From the NCBI RefSeq assembly GCF_003254745.1, contig NZ_QKXH01000005.1:1-64000 (forward strand): a DNA stretch of 64,000 nucleotides, in the 5' to 3' direction. The notes beneath the pieces were generated by a model. The model ran no database searches. It was not told where the DNA came from and saw only the letters and a program-made list of their open reading frames with translations. This document shows positions 18,069-25,631 of the stretch, one piece after another. The stretch comes from Flavobacterium aquariorum (GTDB taxonomy: Bacteria > Bacteroidota > Bacteroidia > Flavobacteriales > Flavobacteriaceae). Position 1 is the stretch's first letter, and each line of letters begins with the position of its first letter. The position numbers were made by a program, and so were the translations under genes.

Positions 18069-19805
18069 TTATAGCTGATAAATTACAGCTTCATAAGGTC
18101 GTAATTCTTTGGATTTTGATGGAGTAGTATAATTGTTCATTAAAACTTTGGCTCCTTTGATGTTGATTCCTGTTTTTACGGAAGCATTTTTGGATGTAAA
18201 ATTTAAAACGATTAGTAATTTTTCTCCATTCAATTCTCTTGTGTAAGCAAAGATAGCAGGATTGTTTTCGTCAATCAATTCAAATTTGCCATAAACTAAA
18301 GTGGGATTCTTTTTGCGCAATTGAACTAATTTTCTAAAATAATTCAATGTCGAATTAGGATCCTTTTCTTGTTGGTCAGCATTTACGGTAGTGTAATTTG
18401 GATTGACTTTAAGCCAAGGTGTTCCTGTTGTAAAACCTGCATTTTTCTTGGCATCCCATTGGAAAGGTGTTCTGCCGTTTTCTCTGGCTGTTTGTTTTTC
18501 ACCTTCTAAAAAAGCTTCCAAATCTCCTCCTTTGTTTTTTAATGCAATGTATTTGTTACGAGTGTCAAGGTCATGATAGTCATTGATATTGTTGAAACGA
18601 ATATTGTCCATCCCCAATTCATCTCCGTAATAATAATAGGGAGTTCCACGCATCGTCATTAAAAAAGTGGAAAGCATTTTGGAGGATATAGTTCTGAATT
18701 CAGGCGAATCATTACCAAATTTACTCACCATTCTCGGCTGATCATGATTGGCTAGAAAAATAGCCAACCAACCTTTATCCTTAAATTCTTTATCATATCG
18801 AGAAAAAATAGCCTTGTATTTGATCAGTCCAAAATCACTTAAATGTTTTCCAATATCGACACTTTCAAAATGATAAGCCATGTTTAATTCTTTTCGAGCA
18901 GGATCAACAAAAAGCATGGCGTCTTGAGGCGAACTTCCGGCGCCTTCGGCAACAGTCATGATGTCATATTTACTGAAAACTTCTTTGTTCATTTCTTGCA
19001 AATAATCGTGTAAATGAGGTCCAACTCCGTAGTATTTTATAATATTTTTTTCATAACCTTTTGGTAGTTCTGGCCATGTAGTATCTTTGGAAGCAAACTG
19101 AAAGGCATCCATTCTAAAGCCATCAATGCCTTTATCCAGCCACCAACGCATCATATCATAAATGTCTTCTCGAACTTTTGGATTCTCCCAGTTGAGGTCG
19201 GGTTGTTTTTGTGAAAAATAGTGAAGATAATACGAGTTGGTTTGAGCATCGTATTTCCAAGCATCACTATTAACATCAAAAAAACTCCATCTGTAAGGAG
19301 GTTTCCCTTTTTCGGCTGGCCACCAATGGTAATAATCCCGGTATTTATTGTCTCTTGAGCTTCTGGATTGTTTGAACCATTCGTGTTCGTCACTGCTGTG
19401 ATTCACCACTAAATCCATGATGAGTTTGATGCCCCGTTTGTGCATTTCTTTCAACATGAGATCAAAATCTTCCATGGTTCCAAAGTCTTTCATAATAGCT
19501 CTATAGTCGCTAACATCATAACCATTGTCATCGTTTGGTGAAGCATAAATAGGATTGAGCCAAACAGCATCAATTCCTAGGCTTTTTATATAATCCAGTT
19601 TAGATATAATCCCTTTTAAATCCCCAACACCATCTCCATCACTGTCCTTAAAACTGCGTGGATAGATTTGATACACCACAGCTTCTTTCCACCATTTTGT
19701 GTCTACGTTTTTCAATAGTAGTGTTTTATTGTCTTGAGCAGTAAGAGTTGTAGATGAGAATTGGATTAAACCTATGCATAAAAATAAAAAATGATTTAAC
19801 TTCAT
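18069..19805 (-). CDS. GH13 alpha-glucosidase (oligo-1,6-glucosidase type), exported
   Basis: The frame is open from 19880, but the ATG at 19805 is the likely start: it gives the signal peptide MKLNHFLFLCIGLIQFSSTT followed by LTAQD, and the longer version would overlap the neighbour. The calcium loop DSDGDGVGDLKG is at 54-65 and QPDLN at 201-205; catalytic residues are Asp233 (GFRMDAF), Glu287 (VAEGAG) and Asp355 (ANHDQPR). The residue after the nucleophile is Ala, as in the cytoplasmic paralogue. With a signal peptide it should act in the periplasm, splitting alpha-glucosides that enter through the SusC/SusD system. The gap to the upstream GH13 gene is 13 bp. It is very similar to both neighbours, indicating local gene duplication. 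Confidence 0.9.
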   Translation of the reverse strand: MKLNHFLFLCIGLIQFSSTTLTAQDNKTLLLKNVDTKWWKEAVVYQIYPRSFKDSDGDGVGDLKGIISKLDYIKSLGIDAVWLNPIYASPNDDNGYDVSDYRAIMKDFGTMEDFDLMLKEMHKRGIKLIMDLVVNHSSDEHEWFKQSRSSRDNKYRDYYHWWPAEKGKPPYRWSFFDVNSDAWKYDAQTNSYYLHYFSQKQPDLNWENPKVREDIYDMMRWWLDKGIDGFRMDAFQFASKDTTWPELPKGYEKNIIKYYGVGPHLHDYLQEMNKEVFSKYDIMTVAEGAGSSPQDAMLFVDPARKELNMAYHFESVDIGKHLSDFGLIKYKAIFSRYDKEFKDKGWLAIFLANHDQPRMVSKFGNDSPEFRTISSKMLSTFLMTMRGTPYYYYGDELGMDNIRFNNINDYHDLDTRNKYIALKNKGGDLEAFLEGEKQTARENGRTPFQWDAKKNAGFTTGTPWLKVNPNYTTVNADQQEKDPNSTLNYFRKLVQLRKKNPTLVYGKFELIDENNPAIFAYTRELNGEKLLIVLNFTSKNASVKTGINIKGAKVLMNNYTTPSKSKELRPYEAVIYQL

Positions 19806-19818
19806 ATTTATTTTAGTT

Positions 19819-21582
19819 TTAAAGTTGGTAAAGAATCGCTTCATACGGTCTAAGTTCTCCCGTTTTTGATGGTGCTGCATAATTATTGATTAAAACTTTG
19901 GCTTTCGAAATGTTGATTCCAGTATTTGCGGAAGCATTTTTATCACTAAAGTTTAATAGCACCAATACTTTCTTGCCGTCTAATTCTCTGGTGTAGGCAT
20001 ATACATTTGGATTGTCTTTGTCCAAAAGAGTGTACTTCCCGTAAACTAGTACAAGATTGTTTTTACGTAATTTTACCATTTTTCTAAAATAATTCAACAC
20101 CGAGTTGAGGTCTTTGTCTTGAGCTTCAGCATTCAAAGTAGTGTGATTGTCATTTACTTTTAACCAAGGAGTTCCAGTGGTAAACCCTCCATTGGTTGAA
20201 CTATTCCATTGAAAAGGAGTTCTTCCGTTATCTCTTGCTCCGCCTGTTTTTTGATCTTCAATGAATTGTTTTAGATCGCCACCTGCATTTTTTACTTTTT
20301 CGTATTCTGCAAAAACTTCAATATCACGATAATCTTCAATTTTATCAAACTTGGCATTCACCATTCCAATTTCGTCTCCGTTATAATAATATGGAGTTCC
20401 TCTCATTGAAAGCAAAAAGGTAGTCAGTAGTTTTGAGGAATAATCATGAAACTCTGGAGAATCATTTCCCCATCGGGTTGCCATTCTAGGCTGATCGTGA
20501 TTGCCTAAATAGATGGTTCCCCAACCTTTTGTTTGATAAACGGCATCCCAATCCGAATATATTTTTTTGAAATCGACTAAGGAATATGGTCCCGCTTTTT
20601 TGAAGTAACCAGGAACATATCCCAAATTGGTTCCTTCAAAATGGTAGCCCATGTTCAACTCTTTTCTGTCGGCATCCACAAAATTCAAAGCTGTTGAGGT
20701 AAGCATTCCTGCGCCTTCGGCCAATGACATGCAATCGTATTTACTTAAAACTTCACGATTCATTTCCTGAAGATATTCATGTAAATGAGGACCACTTCCC
20801 ATATAAACATCCCAACGGCCATGGTAATTTTTGTCTAATTCTGCTTGTGTAATTACTGGAAAATTGGGGTCCTTTGAAATAAAAGGAATCACATCCATTC
20901 GAAATCCGTCGATACCTTTATCCAACCACCAACGCATCATGCTGTAAATTTCTTGCCTTACTTTTGGGTTTTCCCAATTCAAATCGGGTTGTTTGAAGTT
21001 GAAATAATGCAGGTAATAAGAATCGGTAGTTTTGTCATATCTCCATCCACTTCCATCGGCTTCAAATGCTCCTGGACGAAAAGCAGGTTTTCCTTTTTCG
21101 GCTGGCCACCAATGGTAATAATCGCGGTATGGATTGTCACGTGATTTGCGGCTTTCTTGAAACCATTTGTGTTCGTCACTGCTGTGATTGACAACTAAAT
21201 CCATTACGAGTTTGATTCCTCTTTGATGCATTCCTTTTAACAGAGCATCGAAATCCTGCATGGTGCCAAATTCTTTCATTATATTTTGATAATCAGAAAT
21301 GTCATAACCGTTATCAGCATTTGGGGAGCTGTAAATGGGATTCAGCCAAATGATATCGACACCCAAGCTTTTCAAGTAGTCCAGTTTGGAAATAATTCCT
21401 TTCAAATCGCCTACGCCATCACCATCAGAGTCTTTAAAACTTCGTGGGTAAATCTGGTAAACGACTGCTTCTTTCCACCATTTTCGGTCTATTGGAGCTT
21501 TTTTTTCTTGAGCTGTCAAAGTATTGCAAAGGATATTAATTAGTGTAATTACTACGAGCGAAATTGTGATGTTTTTTTTCAT
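19819..21582 (-). CDS. GH13 oligo-1,6-glucosidase-like enzyme, exported
   Basis: The 587-residue protein has a signal peptide (about 1-25, ending NTLTAQ). GH13 marks are the calcium loop DSDGDGVGDLKG (51-62), QPDLN (198-202), nucleophile Asp230 (GFRMDVI), acid/base Glu289 (LAEGAG) and Asp363 (GNHDQPR). Unlike the other two GH13 proteins here it has Val231 after the nucleophile, the residue linked to alpha-1,6 preference in oligo-1,6-glucosidases. It also has a longer loop around residues 318-335 (NLGYVPGYFKKAGPY) that the others lack. Its start overlaps the stop of the upstream kinase gene by 4 bp (ATGA), so translation is probably coupled. It should act in the periplasm on isomaltose-type or related alpha-glucosides. 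Confidence 0.9.
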   Translation of the reverse strand: MKKNITISLVVITLINILCNTLTAQEKKAPIDRKWWKEAVVYQIYPRSFKDSDGDGVGDLKGIISKLDYLKSLGVDIIWLNPIYSSPNADNGYDISDYQNIMKEFGTMQDFDALLKGMHQRGIKLVMDLVVNHSSDEHKWFQESRKSRDNPYRDYYHWWPAEKGKPAFRPGAFEADGSGWRYDKTTDSYYLHYFNFKQPDLNWENPKVRQEIYSMMRWWLDKGIDGFRMDVIPFISKDPNFPVITQAELDKNYHGRWDVYMGSGPHLHEYLQEMNREVLSKYDCMSLAEGAGMLTSTALNFVDADRKELNMGYHFEGTNLGYVPGYFKKAGPYSLVDFKKIYSDWDAVYQTKGWGTIYLGNHDQPRMATRWGNDSPEFHDYSSKLLTTFLLSMRGTPYYYNGDEIGMVNAKFDKIEDYRDIEVFAEYEKVKNAGGDLKQFIEDQKTGGARDNGRTPFQWNSSTNGGFTTGTPWLKVNDNHTTLNAEAQDKDLNSVLNYFRKMVKLRKNNLVLVYGKYTLLDKDNPNVYAYTRELDGKKVLVLLNFSDKNASANTGINISKAKVLINNYAAPSKTGELRPYEAILYQL

Positions 21583-22502
21583 TTCAGTTGTTGTTTATTT
21601 TTTATAGGATTCATAAAAGAATCAATGGTTGACTCGTTGATTTTGGGATTGGCACCTTCTTTTTGTGCCACTAATGCTCCGATTGCACAAGCAAAATTTA
21701 TGGCGTTTTGAGGGTCTTCTTTGGCTAATAATTTGCTTAAAAGTCCTGCCAAAAAAGAATCCCCAGCTCCAACAGTATCAGCGACATTTATTTTGTAACC
21801 ACTATTGTAGTAGAATTGATTGTTGTAATATAAAACAGCTCCATGACTGCCTTTGGTAACACAAATATGTTTGGTGCTGGTTTGTTCTGCTATAAAAAGG
21901 ATGTTTTGTTCCAATGAATGGAAAGGCGATTGGAGATATTCGCTTATTTCATAGATTTCATCATCATTAAATTTTATAAAATCGGCTTCATGCATCAGAT
22001 GATTGAGTAATTCTTTTGTGTAAAAGGGAGCACGCAGATTGACATCAAAAACAGTATATTTTGCATAATTTATTAATTCAAACAAAGTGTTTTGTGAGAC
22101 GCTGTCTCTACAAACTAAACTGCCAAAAACTAATGCATCGGCTTTTTTTACAATAATCTCATCTTCTGGTGTTTCGATAATTTTGTCCCAAGCTACAGGA
22201 TAATTAATGGTGTACGAAGCGGAGCCTTTGTCGTTCAATTGTACAATGACTTCGCCTGTTTTTAAGTCTTTATCAATTTGAATGGAATCCGAATTTACTT
22301 TGTGATCCTTAATGTATTGTAGTAATTCTTTTCCTATTTCGTCATTTCCTATTCGGCTAATAATTTGAGATTGTATTCCCAAAGAAGCCAGTCGGATAGC
22401 CACGTTTAATGGTGCTCCTCCAATTTTTTTATGAGTTGAAAAAACGTCAAACAAGACTTCTCCAAAGCATACTACGCTGATTTTTTGGTTTGTTGCTTTC
22501 AT
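21579..22502 (-). CDS. PfkB-family sugar kinase, probable fructokinase
   Basis: A 307-residue ribokinase-family kinase. The N-terminal substrate motif is KIGGAPLNVAIRLASLG (about 26-42) and the C-terminal ATP/anion-hole motif is DTVGAGDSFLAGL (about 242-254), with the catalytic base Asp in GAGDS. Beside a GH32 beta-fructosidase and a sugar permease the most likely substrate is fructose, giving fructose 6-phosphate in the cytoplasm. It overlaps the permease gene upstream and the GH13 gene downstream by 4 bp each, so the operon is tightly coupled. A second, more distant PfkB kinase lies at 44246-45184 in the other sugar module. Confidence 0.88.
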   Translation of the reverse strand: MKATNQKISVVCFGEVLFDVFSTHKKIGGAPLNVAIRLASLGIQSQIISRIGNDEIGKELLQYIKDHKVNSDSIQIDKDLKTGEVIVQLNDKGSASYTINYPVAWDKIIETPEDEIIVKKADALVFGSLVCRDSVSQNTLFELINYAKYTVFDVNLRAPFYTKELLNHLMHEADFIKFNDDEIYEISEYLQSPFHSLEQNILFIAEQTSTKHICVTKGSHGAVLYYNNQFYYNSGYKINVADTVGAGDSFLAGLLSKLLAKEDPQNAINFACAIGALVAQKEGANPKINESTIDSFMNPIKNKQQLK

Positions 22503-23827
22503 TCGGTGATCATTTTTTGTTCTAATTCTTCAAGTGATAATCCTTTGGTTTCGGGCATCATGAATAAGACAAATGTCAATTGCAATACCATCATGAACGC
22601 AAAAAAGGCAAAAATAGGCCAAGGGTTTTCGTGAAATATATCAATAACAACTGGACCTAGTAAAGTAATTAATGCTGCAAAAATCCAATGAATACCTGTG
22701 CCAAAGGATTGCCCTCGAGCACGAACAGTATTTGGAAATATTTCGGATATAAAGACCCAAATTACGGCTCCCTGTCCAATGGCATGCGAAGCGATAAAGA
22801 GAAGAATGGAAGTTAATAGCACAACCGGCCCGGCATTAGTATTAAAAGCCCAAGCGATTATGCATAAGCTCAAAATATAACCAATACTGCCAATTGTCAT
22901 TAATAGTTTTCTACCTAAAATATCAATCAAGCGCATGCCAATAATGGTAAAAATAAGATTAATGGCACCGATGAGTATCGAATTCATTAAGGATTCTTTT
23001 GAACCTAATCCTGCCATTTCCAAGATTTCCGGAGCATAGTATAAAATAAAATTAATGCCGGAAAGTTGGTTAAAGAAAGCAATTAAGAAAGCCAAAACGA
23101 TTGGCCATTTGTATTTTTGGGTAAATAATTTTTCTTTTTCAGTGGAGTCAACTACATCCTTTTTGATTTCATTAAAATTTTCCAAAGCTTCTTCTTTAGC
23201 ATAAATCATTTCAAGAACTTTCAATCCTGTAGCATCATCCTTTTTGTTTAAAATTAACCAACGGGGACTATCTGGAATTTGAAAAACAATGATACTGTAG
23301 ATTAATGCTGGTAATGCTACAATCCCGATCATCCATCGCCAATCATTTACACCGCTAAAACCTTCAAATAGATAATTGGAAAAAAAAGCAATTAGGATTC
23401 CAAACACAATATTGAATTGAAAAAGAGCAACTAGTTTTCCTCTGTTTTTGGCACTTGAAATTTCGGAGATATAAATAGGAGCTGCCACCGAAGAAGCTCC
23501 AACCCCAATTCCACCTATAAACCTAAAAAAAGAAAAAACATACGGATTGGGAGCCAGTGCCGAACCTAATGCAGATACTAAGAATAAAATTCCAATCCAT
23601 AACAAGGTTTTTTTTCTTCCCCATTTGTCACAGGGAATGCCACCAAACAATGCGCCTAAAACAGTCCCCCACAATGCCATCGACATGATGAATAATCCGT
23701 GAAATAGGGGAGTTGTGTGCCATAATTCTTTGATAGGTAAGTTGGCGCCTGATATAACTACAGTGTCAAAACCAAATAAAAAACCGGCGACCGCTACGGT
23801 TATGGACCATTTTTGTACATTGTTCAT
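22499..23827 (-). CDS. Sugar-porter MFS permease
   Basis: A 442-residue, twelve-helix major facilitator of the sugar porter type. Marks are FLFGFDTVVISGA in helix 1, DKWGRKKTLL after helix 2, PDSPRWLI at the end of helix 6, the long central loop (about 190-230) and the family end PETKGLSLEELEQ. Such carriers import monosaccharides or sucrose with protons at the inner membrane. In this operon, between a GH32 enzyme (3-bp gap) and a probable fructokinase (4-bp overlap), it probably imports the hexose released in the periplasm (fructose or glucose). Specificity is not readable from the sequence. Confidence 0.9.
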   Translation of the reverse strand: MNNVQKWSITVAVAGFLFGFDTVVISGANLPIKELWHTTPLFHGLFIMSMALWGTVLGALFGGIPCDKWGRKKTLLWIGILFLVSALGSALAPNPYVFSFFRFIGGIGVGASSVAAPIYISEISSAKNRGKLVALFQFNIVFGILIAFFSNYLFEGFSGVNDWRWMIGIVALPALIYSIIVFQIPDSPRWLILNKKDDATGLKVLEMIYAKEEALENFNEIKKDVVDSTEKEKLFTQKYKWPIVLAFLIAFFNQLSGINFILYYAPEILEMAGLGSKESLMNSILIGAINLIFTIIGMRLIDILGRKLLMTIGSIGYILSLCIIAWAFNTNAGPVVLLTSILLFIASHAIGQGAVIWVFISEIFPNTVRARGQSFGTGIHWIFAALITLLGPVVIDIFHENPWPIFAFFAFMMVLQLTFVLFMMPETKGLSLEELEQKMITE

Positions 23828-23830
23828 CTT

Positions 23831-25453
23831 TTATTTTTTAGAGGGTTTGGATGTAGAGTTGGTTTCCCAAATACCTTTTATTTTAGCAATACTTAGGTTC
23901 TTAATTTCTTGGTCTTCATTAGATTGTATGCTTAATTTGGTATAGGGTTTATTGGGAAAAATTTGCTCTGTAAAGGAATAAACACCACCATTCAAGAAAA
24001 TTTCTATTGATGACCAATCTAGAATAATTTGATATTCTAAAGTAGGTGTAGTCAGATTTGGTGTTTCGGTTTTATGAATCAATTTTCCAAAATCGGTTTC
24101 AAAATTAACTATACCGGAATGGGTTCTGTCTACCGAAAAAGAATTTATTTTGTGGTCATAAATAAGAACTAGCGAGTCATTGACTTCATTCGAGAACGTT
24201 AATTTTAAATTTTTGGCTAAAGCTTTAAAATGAAATTGAGATTGATTGAGATGGTTGTACTCAAAAGCTATTTTGTTATTTGCTTGAACGGATAGTAATT
24301 CTTTTGAATATTCAGGAATTTTAATTGTTTTTAATTGTTGGATTGGGGTGTTTTTAAGTACATAATTACTGCCTATTTTTTCAAGTGAAAGTTTTCTGGG
24401 CAAAGTCATGGCACTTCTCCAGTTTTGGGTTGGCGTGTTACGTGCATACAGCCAGTTACTCATCCAGCCAATAAAAATGCGTTCGTTATTTGGAGTATTG
24501 TTATAAGTCACGCCTGCATAATTATCGGTTCCATAATCAATCCATTTGATGTCTTTTTGATTGGTTTTAAAACTTTTTCCATCATAATCACCAATGAAAT
24601 ATTGTGTTCCAGAGCCACCATTCGGTGCTCCAGGGTTGATACTGATGAGTAAAACCCATTTTTCTTCTTCGGAATTTTCTACTTTAAGTTTGAAAATATC
24701 TGGGCATTCCCAAACACCACCATGGGCGCCTCTGTTTTTTCCAAATTGACTCATATACGTCCAATCAATCAAATTTTTTGAACTGTAAAATTGGGCATGG
24801 TCTCCAGCGACTAAGGCTAAATTCCAAAGTTTTGTTTCTGGATTCCAAAAAACTTTGGGATCCCTGAAATCTTTCAGATTGTTGTTTCCTATAATGGGAT
24901 TCCCTTTGTATTTCGTCCAAGTTTCTCCTTCGTTAAGACTGTAAGCCAAACCTTGAGATTGCGTATTTATTTTCCCTGCTTTTTCAAAATCCATATTGTG
25001 ATAGGTGAAAATGGCAATCATTGGCGGATTTTGGGTAGTGCCAAGTCCTGAAGTATTATTAATATCGATAACGGCACTCCCAGAAAAAATGAGACCTAAT
25101 TTATCTGGAAATAATGCGATTTTATGATGTTTCCAATGAATTAAATCTTTACTGGTGGCATGTCCCCAATGCATTGGTCCCCAAACAATGTCTCCGGGAA
25201 AATATTGGTAAAACAAATGATAGGTTCCTTTGTAAAATACCAAGCCGTTTGGGTCATTCATCCATTTTTTTTCGGGGGAAAAATGAAATTGTGGACGAAA
25301 GGATTCTTTGTAAAACGATGTAGAATCTGTTGTAATTGCCTCAGTGGTAGAAATAGTTATTGGGCTATTATCTTCTTTTTTTTTGCAGGAAAAGAGCAAT
25401 GCAATTATATTTAGTGCCAAAATGAATAATAGGTTATGAAGTTTCAATTGCAT
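23831..25453 (-). CDS. GH32 beta-fructosidase (levanase/invertase type) lipoprotein
   Basis: The 540-residue protein has a lipoprotein signal (Cys23 in LFSCKKKED). The five-bladed GH32 domain carries the nucleophile Asp67 in WMNDPNG, the stabiliser Asp198 in FRDPK and the acid/base Glu249 in WECPDIF; a C-terminal beta-sandwich (about 390-520) follows. GH32 enzymes release fructose from sucrose, levan or inulin; the sequence does not say which. It is the first gene of the six-gene operon, transcribed away from the GH65 gene. Between them lies a pair of perfect palindromic operators (25532-25567). The predicted -7 box is at 25490-25497. The lipid anchor places it at the outer or inner membrane, facing the periplasm or the surface. 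Confidence 0.92.
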   Translation of the reverse strand: MQLKLHNLLFILALNIIALLFSCKKKEDNSPITISTTEAITTDSTSFYKESFRPQFHFSPEKKWMNDPNGLVFYKGTYHLFYQYFPGDIVWGPMHWGHATSKDLIHWKHHKIALFPDKLGLIFSGSAVIDINNTSGLGTTQNPPMIAIFTYHNMDFEKAGKINTQSQGLAYSLNEGETWTKYKGNPIIGNNNLKDFRDPKVFWNPETKLWNLALVAGDHAQFYSSKNLIDWTYMSQFGKNRGAHGGVWECPDIFKLKVENSEEEKWVLLISINPGAPNGGSGTQYFIGDYDGKSFKTNQKDIKWIDYGTDNYAGVTYNNTPNNERIFIGWMSNWLYARNTPTQNWRSAMTLPRKLSLEKIGSNYVLKNTPIQQLKTIKIPEYSKELLSVQANNKIAFEYNHLNQSQFHFKALAKNLKLTFSNEVNDSLVLIYDHKINSFSVDRTHSGIVNFETDFGKLIHKTETPNLTTPTLEYQIILDWSSIEIFLNGGVYSFTEQIFPNKPYTKLSIQSNEDQEIKNLSIAKIKGIWETNSTSKPSKK

Positions 25454-25489
25454 TGTCTTATGTTTTACTTTTATATGAATTGCGATTTA

Positions 25490-25497
25490 TAAAATTA
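25490..25497 (-). promoter_or_regulatory. Candidate -7 box of the GH32 operon
   Basis: On the minus strand the bases read TAATTTTA, one mismatch from TAnnTTTG. The box lies 35 bp from the nearer operator and 55 bp from the farther one, the same geometry as the three plus-strand promoters of this regulon. The predicted transcript would have a leader of roughly 33 nt before the ATG at 25453. Confidence 0.5.
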
Positions 25498-25531
25498 GGC
25501 TTCAATTTTGAGTTATCTCCAATTATAAAAA

Positions 25532-25567
25532 TCGAAAACGTTTTCGAGGCTTCGAAAACGTTTTCGA
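25532..25567. promoter_or_regulatory. Double LacI-type operator shared by the divergent GH32 and GH65 promoters
   Basis: Two perfect copies of the palindrome TCGAAAACGTTTTCGA lie at 25532-25547 and 25552-25567, with centres 20 bp apart, about two helical turns. The flanks are also symmetric: the arms 25529-25547 and 25552-25570 are exact inverted copies around the spacer GGCT, so the element is symmetric about its middle and can serve both directions. A CG-centred palindrome with A/T-rich arms is typical of LacI/GalR-family sites, and two such regulators are encoded at 9.0-11.1 kb. Confidence 0.85.
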
Positions 25568-25600
25568 TTTAAATTTCAATGAGTTACAAAATAAATGTTT

Positions 25601-25608
25601 TAAGTTTG
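25601..25608 (+). promoter_or_regulatory. -7 box of the GH65 gene
   Basis: TAAGTTTG matches the Bacteroidetes -7 consensus exactly. The nearer operator ends 34 bp upstream and the farther one 54 bp upstream. No TTG occurs at the -33 position. The leader to the ATG at 25632 is about 20 nt and contains ATTAACTAA, shared with the susC leader. Confidence 0.6.
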
Positions 25609-25631
25609 ATTAACTAAAAAAAAGAAAATAT

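Noticed and set aside
19806..19880. Longer N-terminus for the second GH13 protein
   Set aside because: It would overlap the neighbouring GH13 gene by 62 bp and place 25 polar residues before a clear signal peptide.
25529..25570. Bidirectional terminator
   Set aside because: The symmetric element lies between two divergent start codons and has no T-run; its 16-bp units recur upstream of susC and the MFS gene, which fits an operator.
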